Assembly (NCBI GenBank): GCA_002989075.1
Contig: PSQN01000014.1
Location: 1,414,005-1,478,004 of the forward strand
Direction: 5' to 3'
Length of the DNA: 64,000 bases
Source of the DNA: Arthonia radiata
Taxonomy: Eukaryota > Ascomycota > Arthoniomycetes > Arthoniales > Arthoniaceae
Part shown: piece by piece, positions 1 to 8,877 of the stretch
Numbering within the stretch: the first letter of the stretch is position 1
Layout of the letters: the number at the start of each line of letters is the position of its first letter
Made by a program: the position numbers and the translations under genes
Notes under the pieces: generated by a model
Told to the model about the DNA's origin: nothing
The model's input: only the letters and a program-made list of their open reading frames with translations
Databases searched by the model: none

Positions 1-2265
1 GTCGACCCGGAAGCGAACACATGCCTAGTACAACCTAATGTTGACATGTGGACGCTCGTCAACGCCACGCTCGAGGAGGACAGGCTTCCACCAGTCGTGC
101 CTCCGTTCCCTGGCATCACGGTTGGCGGCGCTTTCAACGGCACAGCCGGGGATAGCAGCAGCTGGAAGCGTGGGTTCTTCGATAGATGCGTGAAATACAT
201 ACAAGTCATCCTCGCCGATGGGCGCATCGTGCACTGCGGTCCTAATGGCTCTGTCAAGGTGCCCCCCATTGTGTTCGGTGGCGATACGAACCAAGAAAAG
301 TCTCCAGCGATCGATAACGAGAACGAAGAAAAGCTCATCGAGATGGGCGGTGGTGTCGCAAAGGAGCTCTCCAATGACGATCTGCGTGAGCTATACTATG
401 CATCGATCGGCTCCTACGGCACGCTTGGTGTGACCACCATGTTCTGCCTTTCCCTCAATGAGGTCGAGGATGGCTCATACGTATACCTCAGCTATGAGCG
501 CGTCAAATCACCCAGGGAGGCTGTAGCCAAAATTCAGGCGCATATTGACGAAGTGAATGGTGGCGCTTATGAAAAGTCAGGCAACAGTGACGAAGCGCCT
601 CAGTTCATTGACAGTATTGTCTTCGACAAAGAACACGCCGTCGTCATGACCGGACGCATCGTGGCTCCTGACGCCGCAAACCACATCAAATGGAAGCAGC
701 GCGTCTGGGTCCACAGCTTCGCTCGACCGTGGAACAAGTGGTTCTATCTACGCGCGGAGCAGCAGTTAAAGAAGATAGCGCGCAAGGAGAAGATGAAGCA
801 TATCAACGAGCCAAAGGCAGACTTGATACCCGTCCGACAATACCTCTTCAGATATGACGTTGCCGGGTTTTGGATGGGCAAAGAAGCAATGGCGCTGCTA
901 AGATGGCCATACAACCGCATCACGAGAACTATCACCTACCCCTTCGTTGGCACCCGTACGCTCAAGGGGGCATTGCAACTCAGCGGCGCAGCAGGCAAAT
1001 ATATCTTGCAAGATCTAATTATGCCAGCCGACAGTCTCGCTTCTGGCGCCAGTCACGGACAAGCGAAGTCAGGAACAGCAGCGAATCCTATTGTCATCCC
1101 GTCTGCAGACCCAGAGAAGAAGATCGAAGTACCCGCCGACGACGCCGGGGTGGTTCTCGACCAAGCTTCGTCCCCTCTCGACAGCAAGGAACGGTTAGCC
1201 CAAGGTCTCGGTATCAACATGGAAAGCAAGAAGCTCGCAGAGCCCGAGCGCGATGCAACATCGCGTCCAGCATCCTCGCAGGGCTCAGCACCGCACAAGG
1301 CATCTTCAGGGAATTCCACGCCCCGACCCTCAACTTCACATGCATCCACCGCACCCCCGTTCGCGAAGATCGAAGGCAAAGCATTCCGCAAGATGTCAAG
1401 AGCCGAGGAAGCAGCCTCAGCGCCAGTCTCTCACAAAGGCTCCACAGCGCAAAGCGTGAGTGGCCCATCATCGACGACAGCAGGTCCCGTAGCGGCCACC
1501 GAGACCGCACCGGCACCTTCGAAAACACCACCCACACCATCGACCCAAGACGCCTCCCAAATTCAACCAACCACAACAATCCAAGACACATCAACGACCT
1601 CTCAGCCCACGGAGACCACCCAAGCAACCACTACCAAACCAGTCACCCCACCCCTCAACCCCACCGCGCCCCTCCCCGCCACCTCCACCGCCTCCTCCGA
1701 AACCCTCACCAACGACACCACGCCGCAAGAAGCCCCCGTAATCCGCATGCTCGACTACCTCGAGTCCAGCCTCGGCATCTACCCGCTCTGGCTGTGCCCG
1801 ATCCGCGGACAGTCCCCCGCGCCCATGCACCAGCACGCCCCCGCGCTCACCGCCACCGAACCACCGCTGCTCATCAACATCGGCGCCTACGGACCGCCCG
1901 CGACCGAACGCTTGAACAAATTCCTCCCGAACAACACCCTCCGCGGGTACGACCCCAGCAATCACGTGTCGAGGATGCAATGGATCGCCGATAACCGCGA
2001 GATCGAAAACAAAGTGCATGAGTACGGCGGAAAGAAGTGGTTGTACGCGCAGACGTTCTATAAAGACGAGGGCAAGTTCTACGAGGGGCTCGGGCTGCGG
2101 AAAGAGGAGGTTGAGGAGGTGAGGGCGAAGTTCGGGGCGGGGAGTATTCCGGGCTTGTGGGAGAAGCTGGGGCATAAGGTTGAGGTTGAGGAGACGGGGG
2201 CGTTGCATCGGACGTGGGGATTGCTGGCGATTTTTGGCTTTAATGGGTTGTTGACGTGGGCTTAG
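1..2265 (+). CDS. Delta(24)-sterol reductase-like FAD oxidoreductase (5' truncated)
   Basis: The frame is open from the first base of the window, so the gene starts upstream; the first in-window ATG at 46 is internal, and the residues before it (ending ...CLVQPNVDM) are typical of this family. The FAD-binding (PCMH-type) segment shows GGAFNGTAGDSSSWKRGFFD near window residues 40-60. The family hallmark YPLWLCP lies near residue 595, followed by a C-terminal helical tail. Members of the DWARF1/DHCR24 family reduce the C24 side-chain double bond of sterols at the ER, but fungal homologues of this shape are not all proven sterol enzymes. Between the usual neighbours LQDLIMP and LGIYPLWLCP sits a Ser/Thr/Pro-rich insertion of about 235 residues (roughly 1036-1740) that looks disordered. 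No intron is needed in the visible part. Family assignment is firm; substrate is not. Confidence 0.85.
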   Translation, partial: VDPEANTCLVQPNVDMWTLVNATLEEDRLPPVVPPFPGITVGGAFNGTAGDSSSWKRGFFDRCVKYIQVILADGRIVHCGPNGSVKVPPIVFGGDTNQEKSPAIDNENEEKLIEMGGGVAKELSNDDLRELYYASIGSYGTLGVTTMFCLSLNEVEDGSYVYLSYERVKSPREAVAKIQAHIDEVNGGAYEKSGNSDEAPQFIDSIVFDKEHAVVMTGRIVAPDAANHIKWKQRVWVHSFARPWNKWFYLRAEQQLKKIARKEKMKHINEPKADLIPVRQYLFRYDVAGFWMGKEAMALLRWPYNRITRTITYPFVGTRTLKGALQLSGAAGKYILQDLIMPADSLASGASHGQAKSGTAANPIVIPSADPEKKIEVPADDAGVVLDQASSPLDSKERLAQGLGINMESKKLAEPERDATSRPASSQGSAPHKASSGNSTPRPSTSHASTAPPFAKIEGKAFRKMSRAEEAASAPVSHKGSTAQSVSGPSSTTAGPVAATETAPAPSKTPPTPSTQDASQIQPTTTIQDTSTTSQPTETTQATTTKPVTPPLNPTAPLPATSTASSETLTNDTTPQEAPVIRMLDYLESSLGIYPLWLCPIRGQSPAPMHQHAPALTATEPPLLINIGAYGPPATERLNKFLPNNTLRGYDPSNHVSRMQWIADNREIENKVHEYGGKKWLYAQTFYKDEGKFYEGLGLRKEEVEEVRAKFGAGSIPGLWEKLGHKVEVEETGALHRTWGLLAIFGFNGLLTWA

Positions 2266-2665
2266 GGGTTGTCTGGGAAAGGGATTGAGGGGGATGTTTG
2301 TTTGGGAGCGAGGGCGTTGGATGGTTTGTAGTGGGCTTGGTTCGTGCTTGGGCGTTTGATTTTTGGTATTATGTACGTGTGATGATTCAATGAGTTTCGC
2401 TGCAACCTTTGAAGTTGGTGTTTCTGTGCGTGCTCATTTTTTGTGCAATGTATGCTCAAGCTGGCAACATAATCGATGAAAAGCTTCGGCGAGAATGCTC
2501 GCGGTCATGTGTAATATGATCTCGTTCATTCTGTGCGCTATGTCGTCGTGCAATGTGTTCGTGCTCGGTCATGCGTGTTCAATGTCACCTTCAGGCGCTC
2601 TCGTACCATCGCTACTAACAGTATCTCGCGCTGCAGCCTTATGCTCACGCCATCGAAGCTCACTA
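2266..2665. other. convergent intergenic spacer
   Basis: Both flanking genes end here, so this stretch should hold two 3' UTRs. I see no further gene or repeat. Confidence 0.5.
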
Positions 2666-4360
2666 TCAATCCACCTCATCTACAGCCAGCTTCTCCGTCC
2701 CCTCCGCCTCGTCCACTGTCGCCTCCGCGACCTCGCCAACCTCTCCACCGGGCTCCCCAAAACCACCACCACCAGCCTCACCCTCCTCGCCCCTCTCCTC
2801 CTCCCTCCTCATCCGCTCATAATCCGCCAACGCCTGTTTCCCCTCATCGGTCGTCGCGTCCACCACGCCCTCCTCCAAACTCAACATGCCCCCCTCACTC
2901 AACTTCCCCACCACCTCCTCCGCCTCCGCCAACGCCATCTTCCCCAGCACCTTGTTCACCTCGTCCAGACTCCCCGTCGCCAGCGCCTTCTGCAGATTCG
3001 GCGGGAAGCTCTCGTACACTCGTCTGGCTTGTTTGGTGTCTTCGTCAGGGCAGTCTGCGAGCGCCGGCGGTATCTGAATGTTGATGGACTGCCCCGGGTT
3101 GACAGCGTGCAGCTGGATCTGCTCGACGTCGCCACTCTCCTCCTCTTTCGCGGACTCCTTCGCCATCTCCACGGAGCGGTCGCGCAGTTTCGAGTATGTC
3201 AAGTTGACGTCGTCAAGGAAGACCTTACGCGCATTGTGGCCGCGCGTGGTGATGCGCTTGAAGAACATAGCGACGCCGTCCTTGCCCAAGCTCCGGCAGT
3301 ACTGCAGCAGCAGCGCCTGATGCACGCTCTGCCTACTCTCCTGTTCGCGGCCGGCGTACTGCAGGTCAAAGGCGCGCAGGAGCAAGCCGTCGGTCTCGCG
3401 CTCTTTCAGGACCTCGGGGTTCTGCGCGATGAACTGGAGGTAGGTTTGGTACGCGTCTTTGGGGAGGTTGGCGAAGGCCAGGCCGAGTTTGCTGCAATGG
3501 ATTTGGCGGTCGGGGATCGGGGAGGACAAGGATGGGTCGGGGGCGGGTGCGTTGTCGTCTTCGATGTCGGCTTCGCTGCCGGAATCGAGCTCGGGGTTGG
3601 GATCTGCGTGGGATGAGGTCGCGTCGGCGGAGGGGTTGAGAAGTTCTGTTGATTTGTCGGTGGTGGTGGGTTTCTTCTTCTTGGTGGGCTTGGTGGTCTC
3701 GGTGGCTTTGGAAACGTGGCTGGTGTCGAAGCCCATGTGTATGCTCTCGGAGGTGATCTTGGCGCCTTCTAGCTTCTCGAGTTCAGCGAGACGCTTGAGC
3801 AGTTGCTGCTGCAGATCAAGCACTTTATCTTTGTGCTTGCCGGCTTCGGTTATGAAGGCCTCGACGCGCTTCTCTTGCTCCGGTTTCTGCTCGTCAACGG
3901 TTTGCTTGACCTGTTCGACGAGTGCAGCCATCATCTTGCTGTAGGTGGGCTGCTCCTCGATCTGTGCGTGGACGCCTTCCGGACGTGGTGGGGGCTTGTC
4001 GTCCTTCGGGTCGCCGGCGCTCTGGAACATGCATTGGAAGACGACTTCGTCGGGCTTCTCTTTCGCTTCGGTGGAGTCGATGTGGGATCTAAGAGCATTG
4101 AGGAGGCGCTCGATGCGTGTGAGAAGGCCATCGTTGATGACGCGCTCGTAACCCAAGGTCTTAATCTCATGCTTTCGCTGGAGGCGTTCTTGGTGGATCT
4201 GATTCTGCTTGGCGCGAATGAAGGATCGCTTGTCGACGTTGGGGTGGACCTCGATGTCCGAGTCATCGCTGAGCTCTAAAGCGTCCTGTTCAAAATGTCA
4301 ATGCATATTCGCCCACATCGCTCGAGACTTGCGCACCCATTTGCTGTAATCAACGGGCAT
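2666..4360 (-). CDS. CDC37: Hsp90 co-chaperone Cdc37
   Basis: Two exons, 4360-4337 and 4285-2666, give 547 residues. Exon 1 encodes only MPVDYSKW; a 51-nt intron (GTGCGC...TTGAACAG) follows, and exon 2 resumes with DALELSDDSDIEVHPNVDK, the conserved kinase-binding N terminus including the casein kinase 2 site context (LSDDSD). An ORF call starting near 4156 misses these residues. A charged coiled-coil N-terminal third, a low-complexity acidic linker (about residues 195-245), the Hsp90-binding middle domain (around LPKDAYQTYLQFIAQNPEVL) and an acidic, Gly-rich C-terminal tail follow in order. Cdc37 recruits protein kinases to Hsp90 in the cytosol. It is slightly longer than the roughly 506 residues of the yeast protein. 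Assignment is very secure. Confidence 0.95.
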
Positions 4361-4877
4361 GTTGCCGTTGTGACAGGATCGCTATGGCCGCTGATGCTTG
4401 CAATAATCAACTGATATCAAACCGATGTACAGGAAATGCTGCGTAGATACGCAAGAGCACTGTGCGAAACCCAAACGGATGCCACAGGTGCTGTCACGCT
4501 GGTTGCGACGATCGCCAATCGGGTTGGACCTCGAGACGATTTTCTTGGCATTCAAGGGGCGGTCATGCAACGAGTTCACCTAGGTATTGCTGCTCTAGAT
4601 GGCGTGTCTGGTCGCTTTCAGACGAAGACAAACAAACACATAGGAAAAGCAGCATCGAGGGCGATACTTTCGTCTAACAGCAAGTTATACAGCAGGCACG
4701 CACGATGTAGAAAGACCGCAGTTGATGTTTGAAGTCGTTTCATTCTGAGCCAGCATCATCACCCCAAACCTCATAAACCAAGCCACGCGCTGTTCCTATA
4801 CATGAGAAAATATCGTACACTCTGTGAGGTCGTACAAAAGGCCCTTCTAGCAGGTAGAGATGCCCCAGTCATCTATC
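4361..4877. other. intergenic region between CDC37 and the secreted-protein gene
   Basis: Contains the CDC37 promoter/5' UTR at its low end and the 3' UTR of the next minus-strand gene. Short ORFs on both strands show no recognisable domain or splice logic. Confidence 0.4.
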
Positions 4878-6282
4878 TCAAAACAATCTAGTGGCAGCGC
4901 CATTGCCGTAGGATGGTGTGTTGTATTTGGTGTTGGTGGAGTTGTGGACCGGCTGTCTCTCGACCTCAGGACACTCCACTCCCACGCAGCAGGTGAACAG
5001 CGTTCCCTGCTGACCGGCAGTGCCTCTGTCATCCTTGGGATAAATATACGCGGCACCCTCACACGGGTGGTAAAACTGAGGCGCGGGGCCCACGTCGAGT
5101 ATCTGGGCGGGATTGTTGCAGACGACATTGTCAACAAGATCATCGCATTCGTTCAGTTCGAACAACTCGAGGTTGCAGCCGCTCAAGGGATTTGCGAACT
5201 CGTCGCTGCAGACAATCGGAACGGTATAGCCGTCGACATAGGAGACGTCAATAGCCGGAGCGTTGTTGAAGTAGGACCCTTCGATCTTTGAGCCTTTGTA
5301 ATTCGCGGTTTGGCCAAGGATGACTCGACCAGACCAGCCGGAGGGGTAGAGATAGGATGTAGTTGCAGACGGTCCGTCGTGACCCATCGAAGATGTACGC
5401 TTACCCTTAGTAGGGCCCTCGCCGTCATCAAAGGCCAACGTAAGAGGCATGTGATGATTGTTGATGATGCTGATGGTGAGGTCGCCGTTCTTTTTCGGAG
5501 CGTGAGGCTCGCTCAAGGGGTGGAGGCTTGAAGGCAGCGCGCGGGAGGTATAAGTCATAGGTACACTGGGTGTGACGGTAGTCTCGCCAGGGATTGTCAA
5601 TACGCCGGGGAGCTGGACGATAGTGATAGGGTTGCCCGCCCCGTCAACGGTGACAGTTGATCCTTCGACGGTGGTGAAGGTGGAGTAAGGCGCTGAGGAT
5701 ATTTTCATGCCAGAAGTGTTGATGTCGAAGCCAGCGACTCCAGTGCCTTTGCCAATTAGGCCGCTCGCTCCTGCACCACCACCGCCGCCGCCGCCGCCAC
5801 CACCACTACCACCGCCAGTAGCAGTAGTAGCAGTAGTAGCAGTACCCGTATTTTGGGCGGTATTGCCGCCGCCGCTGTTCCCTCCACTTTGCCCTGACGA
5901 AGCCGCCTGGGAAGGATCCTTGACGGTATGCGTGACGGTCGTTGTCTGCGTGACCGTGACAACACCACTGCCTCCGGAGCCGTTTGATACATATAGTTTG
6001 CCGCTGTCATCCTCTGTTCGACGACGTCAGCCAAAGCTATCCAGTCACAGCACAACACCGATTGATAGGCCTAGTGCCGTGCCGCTCTCTGTACTCTGAA
6101 AAGGATAGGTGGCGTGATGGAGTGTACTTGAGGAAACATCATCGGAGAGGATACTTACCGTGGATCACCTGACCCTGACGCCGGCCATGTATGTGTCTGT
6201 GGTCGCCTCTCGGTACTCCATGGACAAATGCAAACAAAAGAAGGCCAAAGATGGTCAGGACATTCCTGGTGTTAAGGTGCAT
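4878..6282 (-). CDS. secreted thaumatin-like protein with Gly/Thr linker
   Basis: Two exons, 6282-6159 and 6013-4878, joined over a 145-nt intron (GTAAGTAT donor, GCTGAC branch, GAACAG acceptor) in phase 1, give 419 residues. The protein starts MHLNTRNVLTIFGLLLFAFV, a clear signal peptide. A Ser/Thr-rich segment and a low-complexity linker (repeated TATT, then about ten Gly) reach about residue 140. The Cys-rich C-terminal domain contains NGDLTISIINNHH, YTVPIVCSD and GCNLELFELNEC, which resembles fungal osmotin/thaumatin-like secreted proteins. Fungal members are cell-wall or extracellular proteins, some with glucan-binding or antimicrobial activity. The thaumatin assignment is by motif memory only and moderately secure; secretion is well supported. 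Confidence 0.7.
5760..5850. repeat. coding trinucleotide repeats (poly-Gly and Thr/Ala tracts)
   Basis: A run of GGN codons (seen on the plus strand as accaccgccgccgcc-type triplets) is followed by gtagcagtagtag-type triplets. On the minus strand these encode about ten Gly residues and a TATTATTAT linker in the secreted protein. Such tracts usually vary in length between strains. Confidence 0.8.
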
Positions 6283-8877
6283 ATCGAATGGGTGCCCTGA
6301 ATCGTCCTAAAACAGCAGCAGGTATGAAACCTGGCCGGTCTCTCCACGTTGAGGCACAGTGATAATAATACAATCTGTGGCCAATACAGTCTCGGCCGGC
6401 GAGTATGTGAAAGAAAATGAGAATCGAGTAGAAATCAGAAGCGCACCGTAAATGAGTGACTTATGGTGAGTCCGGTAACGAACGGAAGAATTTGAACGGT
6501 TAGAAGCGAAAAGTGCTCACCGAGCAGTATAAGCAGGACGACAACTGTTACCTGGCAAGAGGGGCAGCGACAAGCAGGATGCGAGGAGGATAGGGCGTAT
6601 ACTTAGAGCGGACGGATACCGAACTATAGTATGATGTAGATCTGGCTGAATCGCTCAATGACCGTAAAATGGAATGTTTGGTGACAGCGTGTACAATGCC
6701 GAGCGGTCAGATTTGTGGCTGGTCAGAGCAATGTTGGGCCAAGTATTTCCTTGAAGCCTGTGCGCTGAGCAGAGGTCGGAAAGCGGTGGGGTCGCTTACT
6801 GGCAACTACGGCGCAAGCGGGCAATGCGGTCATGGGCTTGGGTCAGCTAACGATGCGGAGGCCATGTTGCCGATGAGCTGCACGGAGAAGAGAGCCAACT
6901 TGGAGAAACCAACACTTGGGAAGTTGATGACAGGTGTCATTCATTGTCTTGCTCTTCAGCATCCAAGGAGATGTCTAAGGGCTTGAAAGGCGACGGTATG
7001 GACTCTAAAGAGACCTAGACGCATATTGATACTCTTGTCGTCTCGGCTATTCACGCTGAGCTCTTTGGGGTGTATGTATGGGCATGTCCAAGAGTTTGGT
7101 GATAGACGCGACGAGCCGAAGTCGTCTTCGCGAGGGATGAAGTTGAAATGTTTTGGCCCCAAGCGACGCCTGATTGGGTGCACAGGTCACGTGCTCAGTG
7201 CGAGGCTGATATTTATAGATGCGCTTGAGCCGCATTCGTTTTTCAAACACGTTTCTTTACTCTCCGGTGACTTCTTCTCATACAGACCCAATCACAAACA
7301 GCCACACGACAGATGTTGTCTTCTCCCGCCTTTCCCAGATGCATATGACCCTTCTCCGTCGAGGACTCCTGCAATTACAGCGGTCCTGAAACGCCCTAAC
7401 CTTGGCTGACAAGACGTGGCCCATGTCAGAATCTGCCCGCAGACATGGATGACGCTCAATACGCATCCATCACCTCGTGTGTTCTACGAAAAATATCCAG
7501 CTGAGAGGTGAGCATTTTTGTTATGGAATTTTAACTCATGACGTGGACGTCAAGTGTACGAGCGAATGTGTAGTTGAAGGTCGCCTGGCTGTTTGTTATG
7601 CCGCTTTGCTTTTGCCACAATGCATAGTTGGGTAGAATGCGGCTGATCGACTAAAGACCCGGCTCTGCAAGTGCGAACCTTCTTTTCGTTTGACGTTGCG
7701 GCAAGAGGATCCTTAAATTAATAAGGTCGGTCGCCCATTACTGCTGGACCTAGACCGTTCGTAGATTGCATGAGCCACCTTCCGCGACCTATGGTGAGGT
7801 CATGCGAGCAGTGTTGAGCCTGGTTTAACAGAGCCCAACGGAGCTGAAGGCACACCAGCCCCATCTTATTACCGCCACACGCTTGCTGTATAATTAGCTA
7901 AACGTCTGTGCTTCGCGTGCTACTGAGAAAATACGTAATTGTGGCACATAAAGAAGGGACAGCTGCCTCTCTCCCCGAGAGACAAGTGTGATTTCTAGAA
8001 GGTAGGTCGAGCGCGAATCCAGAAAGAGCCTACAGAGAGGGTCCTCGTAGGAGCACCTAGGTAACCGTAAGGACAGAGGAGTGGGAAGCAGTTTGCGGTG
8101 TCAAGAGGTGATCCAATCTGGGGTTGCACACAACAATCTATTGATAGCAACTCGACTTGGGTATACCTATTGCGGTTTCAATCATACGCTCAGAGCCAAG
8201 ACGTGCCCAAGAGTCGTATTTTGCCAGGACAAAAGTCGCCTCGAGGCGCAAACCGCTGCAGACGGTCAGCACAATGACCGCGTTTTGACTGTGAAGCCGA
8301 CGAGCGAGCTCATGCGTCGAAGTTTATGGCAAGCAAGTATAGATGTACTATAATCAAAACGGACACCAAACGTGTGTATGTGATCATTCATTCAAATGTC
8401 AATGCGAACTGGGGTATCAAAGGTATCTCGAACATATCTATCGTGAATCGAACAAAACCTGAATGCCTCCCTTCGCTATGCAGTCGTCAAGATGTCGTAA
8501 AGTGTGTAATGCCATCATGTCGTGACCATTGCCTCCTGCAAAGTTGCCCGGAAGTCGAGCTGCGATATCCTTCGTTGACGATGTCCGCGCATGCTATGAG
8601 AGCCTTTCTGTGCTTCCTGCACTAACGTTGGCTTCAGTGATTAGTCTTTTTCGTAGTCGTAAGTGCTAACAGGCTTTTGTCTTTTTGCGTCTTCCTGTGG
8701 CCCAAGACAGATCTCAGGTTTGCTTTGCTGTTCGTCCTCGCTGCGGCAGCTGTAGTAATTGCTACAAGCTTCTCATCTTTGTTGATTGTTGATCGTCCGT
8801 AAGGCGAATGCCATTAGGTTCTTGACTTTTTGCGTCTCCCCAATGCTGCGCACAGACTTCTCAGTCGGTCAACCCAC
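6283..8877. other. 2.6-kb gene-poor intergenic region
   Basis: Holds the promoter of the secreted-protein gene and the 3' UTR of the coiled-coil gene. Several ORFs of 60-130 codons occur on both strands (for example 6669-6986 and 7026-7409, plus), but their composition (rich in Cys, His, Trp and Arg without order) and lack of splice logic suggest chance. No tRNA, repeat or transposon signature seen. Confidence 0.4.

Noticed and set aside
870-1994. 374-codon plus-strand ORF inside the sterol reductase-like gene
   Set aside because: Arg/His/Pro-rich shadow frame of the GC-rich insertion; no recognisable protein.
2495-3616. 373-codon plus-strand ORF antisense to CDC37
   Set aside because: Leu/Arg/His-rich antisense shadow; the minus strand encodes a clear Cdc37.
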